From Oscillospiraceae bacterium (GTDB taxonomy: Bacteria; Bacillota; Clostridia; Oscillospirales; Oscillospiraceae): a DNA stretch of 49,075 nucleotides. A program made the position numbers and the translations under genes. The notes beneath the pieces are model-generated. The model made no database searches. It saw nothing but the letters and a program-made list of their open reading frames with translations, and was not told where the DNA came from. Where the stretch lies: positions 1 to 49,075 of the forward strand of contig JAEEKA010000096.1 in assembly GCA_016282135.1 (NCBI GenBank), given 5' to 3'. Positions 33,180 to 41,499 of this stretch are shown here, in pieces; within the stretch, counting starts at the first letter, position 1, and each line of letters begins with the position of its first letter.

Positions 33180-33758
33180 GAATTGAGAGTTGAGAATTTG
33201 TGGTGTTTTCAAATTGCCATTTGAAAACATTGGAAAAGTGACCTCTCCCCGCCTGCGCCCGCCTGTAGCGCCGGTAAGCTGCCGGCCCGCACCGCTTGCG
33301 GTACAATTTGCCGAAGGCAAATCAATGCCTTCCCCTTGAGGGGAAGGTGGCCCGAAGGGCCGGATGAGGTGGTACCCCGATGATCACAACCGGCCTTGAA
33401 CGATGCACCAAGTTATATACCGGCACTTCGCCGGATCGCCCTGCCGGACGATTGTTCCCTGCGGGGTCCGGCAGCACCCCTCCACCGGCTTCGCCGGTCC
33501 CCCTCCCCTGCGAGCAGGGGAGGTTTGGCAGCCCCTGCGAACTCTGTACCTTTCCCCGTGGCGCACCGGTGTGCGCCGCTGCCGAAACATGAACCTGTTA
33601 TCGATTTTGCAGACGGCAAATATTCTCCCGTTTTGCAGATAGCAATCTGCAAAACACCCACAATTGTCAATTCTCAACTCTCAATTCTCAATTCCAACGG
33701 GACGGGAAACCCATCCCCTACGGGCTCTGATCCCTAATCCCTGAAAGGAGTCTCCGCT
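33180..33758 (+). repeat. 579-base repeat mosaic upstream of gluQ
   Basis: A TTGAGAA array is followed by the 3'-class hairpin GTTTTCAAAT-tgcc-ATTTGAAAAC (33205-33228), CCTGTAGCGCCGGTAAGCTG (near-palindrome), and a GCCTTCCCC-ttga-GGGGAAGGT segment with GGCCCGAAGGGCC and GGATGAGGTGGT (33327-33372, the closest relative seen of the element inside tsaD). The mosaic ends with the CACCCCTCCACCGG module, the GGTGTGCGCC module, the 5'-class hairpin (33630-33655) and an inverted TTCTCAACTCTCAATTCTCA array. The stretch 33380-33540 is nearly identical to 28480-28640. Confidence 0.8.
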
Positions 33759-34658
33759 ATGACCGTCGGCCGCTTTGCCCCCTCCCCATCCGGAAAAATG
33801 CACCTGGGAAACCTCTTTTCCTTCCTGCTGGCCTGGTGCGCTCTGCGGGCGGAGAAGGGGGAAATGGTGCTGCGGATGGAGGACCTGGACCCCCAGCGGA
33901 CCGGGCCGGAATACGCCGCCCTGATTCGCCGGGACCTGCTGCGCTTCGGCCTTAACTGGGACCGGGAGGTTCCCGCGCAGAGCAGCCGGACGGCGGCCTA
34001 CGACGAGGCCTTTGCCAAGCTGGAAGCCCTGGGCCTGATCTACCCCTGCTACTGCTCCCGCTCGGAGGTTCACGCGGCCTCCGCCCCCCACCTGGGGCAA
34101 AGCGAATTCGTCTACGCCGGAACCTGCCGAAATCTGAGCCCGGAACAGCGGGCGGCAAAAAATCGGCTTCCCGCCTGGCGGCTGCGGGTTCCCAATGAGA
34201 AATGGACCGTCCATGACGGCCTCCAGGGGGACTACACGGAGCTGCTCAGCCGGGACTGCGGGGATTTCGTCCTCCGCCGGGCCGACGGGGTTTACGCCTA
34301 TCAGCTGGCCGTGACAGTAGACGACGCCGACAACGGCGTGACCCAGGTGGTCCGGGGCCGGGATCTGCTGGCCTCCACCCCCCGGCAGATGTACCTGTTC
34401 TCCCTGCTGGGGCGGCCCGCCCCGGAATATTATCACGTGCCCCTGCTGCTGGCCCCGGACGGCCGCCGCCTCAGCAAACGGGACGGAGACCTGGACCTGG
34501 ACAGCCTGCTGGATCGATACAGCCCGGAGCAGATCATCGGAACCCTGGCCCACGCCGCGGGACTGATTGACCGAAAGGAAGCTGTTTCCGCGGCGGAATT
34601 GGCCGCCGTGTTCGATTGGAAAAAGGTCAAAAAAGAGGACATCTATTTGACGCTGTAG
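33759..34658 (+). CDS. gluQ: Glutamyl-Q tRNA(Asp) synthetase
   Basis: GluQRS activates glutamate and attaches it to queuosine at the wobble position of tRNA(Asp). The 299-residue protein is a truncated class I Glu-type synthetase with the catalytic domain only: GRFAPSPSGKMHLGN (HIGH-like HLGN at 15-18), RMEDLDPQR, a zinc-binding set in YPCYCSR and YAGTC, VVRGRDLLASTPRQMYLFSLLG, and LSKRDGD (KMSKS-like). It lacks the anticodon-binding domain of GltX, which lies next. GAAAGGAG precedes the ATG. The stop codon starts a GTAGGG-type hairpin module (TAGGGACAGGAACTGCTTGT) rather than a heptamer array. Confidence 0.93.
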   Translation: MTVGRFAPSPSGKMHLGNLFSFLLAWCALRAEKGEMVLRMEDLDPQRTGPEYAALIRRDLLRFGLNWDREVPAQSSRTAAYDEAFAKLEALGLIYPCYCSRSEVHAASAPHLGQSEFVYAGTCRNLSPEQRAAKNRLPAWRLRVPNEKWTVHDGLQGDYTELLSRDCGDFVLRRADGVYAYQLAVTVDDADNGVTQVVRGRDLLASTPRQMYLFSLLGRPAPEYYHVPLLLAPDGRRLSKRDGDLDLDSLLDRYSPEQIIGTLAHAAGLIDRKEAVSAAELAAVFDWKKVKKEDIYLTL

Positions 34659-35130
34659 GGACAGGAACTGCTTGTTCACTTGCGCCCCGCCTGCCCCACG
34701 CCTGCGCCCGTTTGTAGCGCCGGCAATCTGCCGGCCGCACCGACTTGGGAATTGAGAATTGAGAGTTGAGAGTTGAGAATTTGCGGAGTTTTCAAATTGC
34801 CATTTGAAAACATTGGAAAAGTGACCTCTCCCCGTCTGCGCCCGCCTGTAGCGCCGGCAAGCTGCCGGCCCGCACCGCTTGCGGTGCAATTTGCCGTCAG
34901 GCAAATCCAAGCCGGGCATCGGCGTCGAATCCGGCCGGATCGCCCTGCAGGCGATCGTTCCCTTCGGAAACCGGCGGCACCCCTCCACCGGCCTTGAGGC
35001 CGGTCCCCCTCCCCTGCAAGCAGGGGAGGTTCTGGACGCCCCTGCGGACTCTGAACCATTAAAAATATTTTGCATTTTGCATTTTGCATTCTGCACTCTG
35101 CATTCTGCATTCAATAAGGAGAACACCACC
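34659..35130 (+). repeat. Repeat mosaic upstream of gltX
   Basis: The mosaic begins with the TAGGGACAGGAACTGCTTGT module at the gluQ stop codon, then GCCGGCAATCTGCCGGC, a TTGAGAA array (34751-34780), the 3'-class hairpin GTTTTCAAAT-tgcc-ATTTGAAAAC (34788-34811), a second GCCGGCAAGCTGCCGGC, and ATTTGCCGTCAGGCAAAT. The CACCCCTCCACCGGCCTTGA module follows (34976-35049; 72 of 74 bases equal to the copy inside polA). A CATTTTGCATTCTGCACTCT heptamer array (35070-35112) ends just before the ribosome binding site. Confidence 0.8.
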
Positions 35131-36789
35131 ATGGACAACATGAAACTTGCCAAGCTGCTTTTCCCGGACGTGAAACTGACCCCGGAGGATCTGGAACTCA
35201 AATACCCGCCTCGTGACCTGCCCGAAGGGGCCCGGGTGACCCGCTTCGCGCCCTCGCCTACCGGCTATCTCCACATCGGCGGCCTCTTCGGAGCTCTGAC
35301 CGACGTGCTGGTGGCCAAGGCCTCCCAGGGCGTGTCCTATCTTCGCATTGAGGACACCGACAAAAAGCGTGAGATCGACGACGGCGTTTCCGCCATTATC
35401 AAGGGCTTTGACGCCTTCGGTGTGGAATTTGACGAGGGCGTCACCGGCTTCGGCACCGAGAAGGGCGACTACGGCCCCTACACCCAGAGTCAGCGGGTGG
35501 AGATCTACCATGCCGTCGCCAAGCGCATGGTGGAAAATGGCCTGGCCTATCCCTGCTTCTGCACCGCGGAGGAGCTCTCCGCCCTGCGGGAGCAGCAGGA
35601 GGCGGAGGGGGCCCTGATTCGCGGCTACTTCGGCAAGTACGCCAAGTGCCGGGAGCTTTCTCTGGAAGAGATCGAGGAAAATCTCGCCGCCGGGAAGCCC
35701 TGGGTGCTGCGCTTCCGCTCCCAGGGCAGCGAGGACAAGCGGATCACCTTCGAGGATTTGATTCGGGGCAAGATCGAAATGCCCGAGAATATCATCGACG
35801 AGGTGCTGCTGAAATCCGACGGCATTCCCACCTATCACTTTGCCCATGTCTGCGACGACCACTTTATGCGCACCACCCACGTGATCCGCGGCGAGGAATG
35901 GCTCTCCTCCGTGCCCAAGCACATCGCCATGTTCAAGGCCTGCGGCTACAAGGTGCCCAAGTACGTCCACACCGCCCAGGTGATGAAATTCGACGACGAG
36001 ACCGGCGACAAGCGGAAGCTCTCCAAGCGGAAGGACCCGGAAGCCGCTGTCAGCTACTTCGTGGAAAAGGGCTTCCCCAGGGAGGCCGTGATCGAATACC
36101 TGCTGACCCTGCTGAACTCCAACTTTGAGGACTGGCGCAGGGCCAACCCCGAGGCGGACGCCATGGACTTCCCCTTCAACCTGAAGAAGATGGGAGCCTC
36201 CGGCTGCCTGTTTGACCTGCTGAAGCTCACCGACGTGAGCAAGAATATCATTTCCCGCATGAAGGCCGGCGACATCTACGCCCGGGTGGCAGAATGGACG
36301 AAAGACTACGCCCCGGACTTCCATAAGACTTTCACCGCCGATCCCGCCTTCTCCACTGCCATTCTGAACATCGACCGGGAGGTGCCCAAGCCCCGGAAGG
36401 ACATCGCCAAGTGGGATGAGGTTGAAGATTATCTGGCCTACTTCTTCAACGAGCCCCAGGCAGACCCGGCCCTGCTGCCGGAACGGGTAAGCCCCGCCGA
36501 CGCCAAGGCCATTGTGGCGGCCTATCTGCCGGTCTATGACCCAGCCGAGGACAAGGACGCCTGGTTTGCCCGGCTGAAGACCCTCTGCCCCGATCTGGGC
36601 TTCTGCCCCGAGGTCAAAGAATACAAGAAGAACCCGGAGGCCTTCAAGGGTCACGTGGGCGACGTGTCCTCCGTGGTGCGCCTGGCCGTCACCGGCCGGA
36701 CCAACACGCCGGACCTGTGCACTATTATGCAGCTGCTTGGAAAAGAAAAAGTCTCCGCACGGCTGAACGCCTTCGCAGCGAAGCTGTAA
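35131..36789 (+). CDS. gltX: Glutamyl-tRNA synthetase
   Basis: The class I synthetase charges tRNA(Glu). The 552 residues begin with a ~35-residue extension (MDNMKLAKLLFPDVKLTPED) seen in a Clostridia branch, then TRFAPSPTGYLHIGG (HIGH motif), RIEDTDKKRE, DGIPTYHFAHVCDDHFMRTT, HVIRGEEWLSS, and the KMSKS equivalent KRKLSKRKDPEAA at about 292-304. The C-terminal ~200 residues are the anticodon-binding helical domain. All motifs are intact. ATG at 35131 has AATAAGGAGAA upstream. Confidence 0.96.
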   Translation: MDNMKLAKLLFPDVKLTPEDLELKYPPRDLPEGARVTRFAPSPTGYLHIGGLFGALTDVLVAKASQGVSYLRIEDTDKKREIDDGVSAIIKGFDAFGVEFDEGVTGFGTEKGDYGPYTQSQRVEIYHAVAKRMVENGLAYPCFCTAEELSALREQQEAEGALIRGYFGKYAKCRELSLEEIEENLAAGKPWVLRFRSQGSEDKRITFEDLIRGKIEMPENIIDEVLLKSDGIPTYHFAHVCDDHFMRTTHVIRGEEWLSSVPKHIAMFKACGYKVPKYVHTAQVMKFDDETGDKRKLSKRKDPEAAVSYFVEKGFPREAVIEYLLTLLNSNFEDWRRANPEADAMDFPFNLKKMGASGCLFDLLKLTDVSKNIISRMKAGDIYARVAEWTKDYAPDFHKTFTADPAFSTAILNIDREVPKPRKDIAKWDEVEDYLAYFFNEPQADPALLPERVSPADAKAIVAAYLPVYDPAEDKDAWFARLKTLCPDLGFCPEVKEYKKNPEAFKGHVGDVSSVVRLAVTGRTNTPDLCTIMQLLGKEKVSARLNAFAAKL

Positions 36790-36887
36790 CCAGGCTATAA
36801 CCTCCCCTGCTTGCAGGGGAGGGGGACCGGCCTCAAGGCCGGTGGAGGGGTACATACCGACAACAGACACTTTACAGGAGGACGTCC
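36790..36887 (+). repeat. Repeat module between gltX and the next gene
   Basis: The 98 bases hold the module CTCCCCTGCTTGCAGGGGAG followed by GACCGGCCTCAAGGCCGG and TGGAGGGG (36802-36850), inverted relative to the copies at 34976 and in polA. A unique segment with ACAGGAGG, the next gene's ribosome binding site, follows. Confidence 0.8.
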
Positions 36888-37337
36888 ATGCCGCAAAAAT
36901 CTGTTCAATGGGCCGTCATCGTCCGGAAAGGCCATACCGAGCGCCTAACCTTTACCCTGCTTCCAGTCTTCATAACGCTGTTTTTCGGGCTGATCGCGTG
37001 GGATATTTGGAATAAGGTCGAGGACCCGTCCTCCCTGCTCGCCCTGCCTGTTCTCGCGCTTGTATTTCTGCTCCCCGTCACATTTTATATGTGGCACTGG
37101 CGGGTCGTACTGGACAAGGACGGCCTGCATCGGCGGCGTCTATTCGTGTGGAAACACCACAGCTGGAGCGAGGTCACAAGGATCACAAAAAGCACGGACG
37201 GGAGAGGAAATGAGCAGCTGTGGGTTTATTTCACAGAGGATGAACCCTGGTATTTCTTCTCCCGCTATTACGGCTATTATCCTGCGAGGATGTTGATGCA
37301 AAAGCACAAGTCCATCGAGCTTCGGGATAAGAATTGA
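36888..37337 (+). CDS. Small membrane protein with PH-like domain
   Basis: A 149-residue protein with two hydrophobic segments (about 22-42 and 52-70) and a C-terminal domain of short strands (WRVVLDKDGLHRRRLFVWKH, SWSEVTRITKSTD, EQLWVYFT) that resembles bacterial PH-domain (bPH/DUF304-like) membrane proteins. The specific function is unknown. ATG follows ACAGGAGG. Codon use is somewhat less GC-rich than its neighbours, like the frameshifted gene at 13644, which suggests a later arrival. The stop codon is in ATTGAGC, followed by a CTGTTC-GAACAG hairpin. Confidence 0.75.
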   Translation: MPQKSVQWAVIVRKGHTERLTFTLLPVFITLFFGLIAWDIWNKVEDPSSLLALPVLALVFLLPVTFYMWHWRVVLDKDGLHRRRLFVWKHHSWSEVTRITKSTDGRGNEQLWVYFTEDEPWYFFSRYYGYYPARMLMQKHKSIELRDKN

Positions 37338-37681
37338 GCTGTTCGCAAATATGAACAGCGGAGAGAACGGATTGCCGCACCAGTGTGCGCACTGGCTCGC
37401 AATGACAAGACTGGAAGGCTTCTGCCTCAGGCGGGCGGCCAATGACCGCCCCTACGGGCTCTGAACCCACCCTGATCCTTGATCCTTGATCCCTGATCCC
37501 TTACAGCGGGCAGATTGCCCGCGCTACAGGCGCTGAACCCTGAACTCTGAACCAAATCATTCTGCACTCTGCACTCTTCGCTCCGCATTCCCTATCCCTC
37601 TCTCTATCCCTAAAGCTAATACTAACACTAACTCTATCCCTAACACTAACCCTAACCCTAACACTATCACTAATTCTATCT
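37338..37681. repeat. Spacer with telomere-like hexamer array
   Basis: After a CTGTTCGCAAATATGAACAG hairpin and a GGGCGGCCAATGACCGCCCC module (37433-37453) comes CTTGATC heptamer DNA (37470-37500), GCGGGCAGATTGCCCGCGC (37505-37523) and CTGAACC heptamers. From about 37605 to 37681 runs a degenerate period-6 array of CCCTAA/ACTAAC/CTATCC type, which on the minus strand reads TAGGGT, TAGTGT, TAGGGA and so on, directly after the DUF6291 stop codon. No gene. Confidence 0.8.
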
Positions 37682-37951
37682 CTACATGCGGCCGGTGGGC
37701 AGGCTGTCCAGGATCGATTTTGTTTCCAGGCGGCGGCTGGCCTTGGACCGCGCCGCGTCCAGGTTCGGGCGGATCGCGGTGAGAAGCGCCTCGGACTTCG
37801 GAGAGATCGGCTCCGGCATCACGCCGTCGAGCGCATACTCGATAATTGCTTGCAGGGCCTCAAGCTGGCGGCTTTTCGGCAGCTTGAGCGCCGCCTCGTA
37901 ATAGGAGCGGTAGAAGGTGAATTGACCGCGGGAAACGTCTGTGGGTTTCAT
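37682..37951 (-). CDS. DUF6291 family protein (mobile-element associated)
   Basis: An 89-residue protein, MKPTDVSRGQFTFYRSYYEA onward, with the pattern of DUF6291: FTFYRSYYEA, Q-A-IIEYALDG, P-S--SEA---AIRPNLD. Members occur in phages and integrative elements of gut Firmicutes and often resemble the N-terminus of replication-initiator-type proteins; the role is not established. AAAGGAGA precedes the ATG at 37949-37951; the ORF extends 20 codons upstream through the promoter, which rules that start out. It is transcribed alone from a consensus promoter. Confidence 0.8.
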   Translation of the reverse strand: MKPTDVSRGQFTFYRSYYEAALKLPKSRQLEALQAIIEYALDGVMPEPISPKSEALLTAIRPNLDAARSKASRRLETKSILDSLPTGRM

Positions 37952-38597
37952 ATTAAAGTCTCCTTTCAGTATTCTTGCCGTTTGATATTTCCATTTCTTA
38001 GGATACTTCAATTATACCACAGAGTAATCATTTTGTCAAGATACAGCGTCTTGTTTTTTTGAATTTTTGAAAAAAAGAATGTCTTGCAGGATACAAATCC
38101 CCGACGCCCCATGGAAAGCAGTTGTCCACGTACAAGCGCAGCAGTCCGGTTTGCGTACGGCTTCGCCATCACAGCGTGTGAAGGAACGAAAGAAGCCGGA
38201 AAAACACCGTTGTTTTTCCTGGACAGCGGAAAATCGTCATGGGATGAAGTCAAGATTTCCACACGTTTTCAACATGATTTCCACATAGTTTTCAACACAT
38301 CAAAGCAGAACCCGGGCAACACCCCTCCACCGGCCTTGATGCCGGTCCCCTCCCCTGCTTGCAGGGGAGATTGGGCCGCCCCTGCGGGCTCTGAACCATG
38401 AACCCTGAACCGTGGCGCACGCTGTGCGCCGCTACCGAAGCACGAACCTGTTATCGATCTTTCAGACGGCAAATTCATTCTCGTTTTGCAGATGGCACTC
38501 TGCAAAACACCGACAATTCTCAATTCTCAATTCTCAATTGTCAATTCAAATCCCCCCCGTCCCCTGCGACTCTAAACTCAAACAAGGGGTGCATCCC
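37952..38597. repeat. Region upstream of polA: unique AT-rich part, phased TTTCCACA motifs, then repeat mosaic
   Basis: 37952-38300 is unique: the DUF6291 promoter, an A/T-rich stretch (38045-38080) and four phased motifs ATTTCCACA/TTTTCAACA (38255-38297). From 38320 repeats resume: the CACCCCTCCACCGG module with CCCCTGCTTGCAGGGG, CTGAACC heptamers, a GTGGCGCACGCTGTGCGCCG palindrome, the 5'-class hairpin GTTTTGCAGAT-ggca-CTCTGCAAAAC (38483-38508; one arm base changed) and an inverted TTCTCAATTCTCAATTCTCA array before polA. ORFs in 38084-38401 run into repeats and are not called. Confidence 0.7.
38011..38039 (-). promoter_or_regulatory. Consensus sigma-A promoter of the DUF6291 gene
   Basis: Minus strand TTGACA (38034-38039), 17-base spacer ending TGG, TATAAT (38011-38016). 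Every consensus position matches, the strongest promoter in the window. Confidence 0.88.
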
Positions 38598-41366
38598 ATG
38601 AAACTGATGATCCTGGACGGCAATTCCGTCATCAACCGGGCCTTTTACGGGGTACGGCTGCTCACCACCAAGAACGGCGAATACACCAACGCCATCTACG
38701 GCTTCCTGAACATTCTGGATCGGGTGCGGCAGCAGGAGAAGCCCGACGCCCTCTGCGTGGCCTTCGACCTCCACGGCCCCACCTTCCGCCACGAAAAATA
38801 CGACCAATACAAGGCCACCCGCCACGGAATGCCCGAGGAGCTGGCCCTGCAGATGCCCGTGATGAAGGACGTGCTGGGAGCCATGAACATCCCCATCTAC
38901 GCCTGTCAGGGCTGGGAAGCCGACGACGTGATCGGCACCGTGGCCAAGCGCTGCGCCGCCGGCAACTGGGACTGCGTGGTGGTCACCGGAGACCGGGACA
39001 GCCTGCAGCTGGTGGACGAGCACATCACCGTGAAGCTCCTCACCACCAAGGACGGCCAGACCGACTACACCCCAGAGCTGTTCCGGGCGGAGTACGGCTT
39101 TGACCCCATTCATTTGATCGACCTGAAGGCCCTCATGGGGGACAGCTCCGACAATATCCCCGGCGTGTCCGGGGTGGGGCCCAAGACCGCCACGGAGCTG
39201 CTGCTGAAATACGGAACCCTGGATGGGGTCTATGAAAACCTGAACCCCCAGAACATGAAGGGCAAGCTCCTTGAAAAGCTGGAAAACGGCAAGGACAGCG
39301 CCTACCTGAGCTACGACCTGGCCACCATCCGCCTCAACGCCCCGGTGGATTTCCAACCCGGGGACGCCCCGGTACGGGAGCCCGACCGGGCCGCCCTGTA
39401 CGAGCTGTTCCTGCGGCTGGAATTCGTGAAGCTCATTGACAAATACAAACTGCGCGGCACGGCCGCCGCTCCCGCAGGGGCGCACGAGGCAGCGCCCCGG
39501 GACGCGGAGTCTCCTCAAGCCTTCCCCGCAAGGGGAAGGCTTGAGGAGAACGGGGCCGGGCGGCACCCCTCCACCGGCCTTGAGGCCGGTTCCCCTCCCC
39601 TGCAAGCAGGGGAGCTTCTGGACGCCCCTGCGGACGGGGGCGCCCCTGTCACTGTCTCCGTCCCGGAAAGCCGGGGGGAGTTTGACGCCCTGCTGGAAAG
39701 CTGGAAGCAGGCGGAGCTGGTGGCTCTGGCCGCCTCTGACGACCTGGAAACCCTCGCCCTGGACGACGGAGACACCCCCGCCCTGCTGCGGCGGAACAAT
39801 CTGGGCCTGGCCTGGGATTTCGTTCTGCCCGCTCTCTTCTCCGGCCAGGTCAAGCTGGCGGTTCACGGGGCCAAGGAGCTGATCCGGGGCCTGCTGGACC
39901 GCTGCCTGCCCACGGCGGGGATCGTTTTCGACACCGAAGTGGCCGCCTATCTGCTGGACGCCGCCCGGGGCAAGTACGAGCTGCCCCGGCTGGCCATGGA
40001 ATACTGCCATTTCACGATGCCAACTGCGGAAGAACTCATGGCGGCGGGTGCCGCAGAGTGCTCTGCCAAAGAGGCCGTGCTGCTCTCCCAGGCTGCCGCG
40101 ATTTTGGCGCTGTATGCGCCCCTCACCGCCGGTCTGCGGGAACAGGGGCTGGAAAAGCTGTACTATGACATGGACCTGCCCCTCTGCGCCGTGCTGGCGA
40201 AGATGGAGGTGGAGGGCGTTCTGGTGGACGCGGAGGCTCTGCACGCCTTTGACGAAATGCTGAAAACCCGCATTCGGGCGGCCCAGGAGGAAATCTACCG
40301 CTACGCCGGCGGGGACTTCAACATCAACTCCCCCAAGCAGCTGGGTGAGGTACTCTTTGCGCGCCTGGGTCTGCCCGCCGGAAAGAAGACCAAAACCGGC
40401 TGGTCCACCAACGTGGAGGTGCTGGAAAAGCTCCGGGACAAGCATCCCATCATCGGCCGGATCATGGAATACCGGACCCTCACCAAGCTCCAGGCCACCT
40501 ATGCCGAGGGCCTGTTGAAGGTCATCGGCCCCGACGGCCGGGTGCGCACCACCTTCCAGAACACCGTCACCGCCACGGGCCGCCTCTCCTCCACGGAGCC
40601 CAACCTGCAAAATATCCCCGTGCGGACGGACCTGGGGGCGGAGATCCGCAAGATGTTCGTCCCGGCCCAGGGCTGGGTTTTTGTGGACGCGGATTACAGC
40701 CAGATCGAGCTGCGTGTCCTGGCCCACATGGCGGACGACGCGGCCATGCAGGCCGCCTTCAACTCTGGGGAGGACATCCACCGGGTAACAGCCTCCCAGG
40801 TCTTCGGGGTGCCCTTTGACCAGGTCACTCCCCAGATGCGCCGCAGCGCCAAGGCAGTGAACTTCGGCATCGTCTACGGCATTTCCGACTTTTCCCTGGC
40901 GGAGGACGTTGGCGTCAGCCGGGCCCAGGCCAAAGACTATATTGAAAGCTATCTGAACAAGTACCACGGGGTCCGGGACTTTATGGATGCCGTGGTGGAG
41001 CAGGGTACGAAGCTGGGTTACGTCTCCACCCTCTACGGGCGGCGGCGGTATATTCCCGAGCTGAAGGACGGCAAGTTTATGGTCCGGGAGGCCGCCAAGC
41101 GGATGGCCATGAATTCCCCCATCCAGGGCACCGCCGCCGACATCATCAAGCTGGCCATGCTCCGGGTGGACAAGGCCCTGGAAGAAGCCGGGCTGGAAGC
41201 GCGGCTGGTGCTCCAGGTCCACGACGAGCTGATTGTGGAGTGCCCGGCGGCGGAGGCCGGGACGGTGGCCGCCCTGGTCACCAGGGAAATGGAGGGGGCC
41301 GCAAAGCTGGCCGTGCCCCTCACCGCCGAGGCCAAAACCGGGCGAAGCTGGTACGAGGCGAAGTAG
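38598..41366 (+). CDS. polA: DNA polymerase I with in-frame repeat insertion
   Basis: PolA fills repair gaps and removes RNA primers. The 922 residues comprise a 5'-3' exonuclease domain (1-~285: LILDGNSVINRAFYG-type MILDGNSVINRAF, GWEADDVIGT, VVTGDRDSLQL, MGDSSDNIPGVSGVGPKTA), an unusual linker (about 288-352), a 3'-5' exonuclease-like domain, and the polymerase with motif A DYSQIELRVLAHMA (about 699), motif B RRSAKAVNFGIVYG (about 748-761) and motif C QVHDELIVE (about 873-881). In the exonuclease-like domain the DxE motif reads VALAASDD, so proofreading is probably lost, as in other Firmicutes. The linker is built from intergenic repeat modules: a perfect 17-bp inverted repeat and the 74-base CACCCCTCCACC module, both in frame. 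ATG at 38598 is preceded by AAGGGGTG. Confidence 0.96.
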   Translation: MKLMILDGNSVINRAFYGVRLLTTKNGEYTNAIYGFLNILDRVRQQEKPDALCVAFDLHGPTFRHEKYDQYKATRHGMPEELALQMPVMKDVLGAMNIPIYACQGWEADDVIGTVAKRCAAGNWDCVVVTGDRDSLQLVDEHITVKLLTTKDGQTDYTPELFRAEYGFDPIHLIDLKALMGDSSDNIPGVSGVGPKTATELLLKYGTLDGVYENLNPQNMKGKLLEKLENGKDSAYLSYDLATIRLNAPVDFQPGDAPVREPDRAALYELFLRLEFVKLIDKYKLRGTAAAPAGAHEAAPRDAESPQAFPARGRLEENGAGRHPSTGLEAGSPPLQAGELLDAPADGGAPVTVSVPESRGEFDALLESWKQAELVALAASDDLETLALDDGDTPALLRRNNLGLAWDFVLPALFSGQVKLAVHGAKELIRGLLDRCLPTAGIVFDTEVAAYLLDAARGKYELPRLAMEYCHFTMPTAEELMAAGAAECSAKEAVLLSQAAAILALYAPLTAGLREQGLEKLYYDMDLPLCAVLAKMEVEGVLVDAEALHAFDEMLKTRIRAAQEEIYRYAGGDFNINSPKQLGEVLFARLGLPAGKKTKTGWSTNVEVLEKLRDKHPIIGRIMEYRTLTKLQATYAEGLLKVIGPDGRVRTTFQNTVTATGRLSSTEPNLQNIPVRTDLGAEIRKMFVPAQGWVFVDADYSQIELRVLAHMADDAAMQAAFNSGEDIHRVTASQVFGVPFDQVTPQMRRSAKAVNFGIVYGISDFSLAEDVGVSRAQAKDYIESYLNKYHGVRDFMDAVVEQGTKLGYVSTLYGRRRYIPELKDGKFMVREAAKRMAMNSPIQGTAADIIKLAMLRVDKALEEAGLEARLVLQVHDELIVECPAAEAGTVAALVTREMEGAAKLAVPLTAEAKTGRSWYEAK
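39511..39635 (+). repeat. Repeat modules inside the polA coding sequence
   Basis: 39511-39548 is a perfect inverted repeat: a 17-base arm CTCCTCAAGCCTTCCCC, loop GCAA, and its complement. It extends the intergenic GCCTTCCCC-nnnn-GGGGAAGGC hairpin. 39562-39635 matches the intergenic module at 34976-35049 in 72 of 74 bases. Together they encode SPQAFPARGRLEENG and RHPSTGLEAGSPPLQAGELL in the polA frame, in the linker between the two exonuclease-fold domains. Confidence 0.9.
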
Positions 41367-41499
41367 GAATTGAGAATGGAGAAGTGAGAATGAAGAATTG
41401 CCTTATTCTTTCGCGTTTTGCAGATTGCAATCTGCAAAACACCGACAATTCTCAATTCTCAACCCTCAATTCTCAATTCCAAAACGGAGGTTGGTTCGT
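41367..41499 (+). repeat. Array-hairpin-array between polA and rimI
   Basis: Heptamers TTGAGAA, TGGAGAA, GTGAGAA, TGAAGAA start at the polA stop codon. The 5'-class hairpin GTTTTGCAGAT-tgca-ATCTGCAAAAC (41415-41440) and an inverted TTCTCAATTCTCAACCCTCA array follow up to the rimI ribosome binding site. This is the most compact complete example of the boundary structure. Confidence 0.85.

Noticed and set aside
34879-35130. 84-residue N-terminal extension of GltX
   Set aside because: It is encoded by intergenic repeat modules and lacks a ribosome binding site, whereas AAGGAG precedes the ATG at 35131.
35059-36870. 603-residue minus-strand open frame across gltX
   Set aside because: Shadow of gltX caused by GC-rich codon use; its ends lie in repeat modules.
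37605-37681. Eukaryotic telomere contamination or contig end
   Set aside because: The array is degenerate, lies between bacterial genes with normal promoters, and parallels the heptamer arrays.
38084-38401. Possible small gene of 105 codons upstream of polA
   Set aside because: No ribosome binding site, it crosses the phased TTTCCACA motifs and ends in a known repeat module.
38541-41222. 893-residue open frame antisense to polA
   Set aside because: It mirrors a well-supported gene in high-GC DNA; its translation is low-complexity (H, G, Q, V rich) with no motifs and no ribosome binding site.
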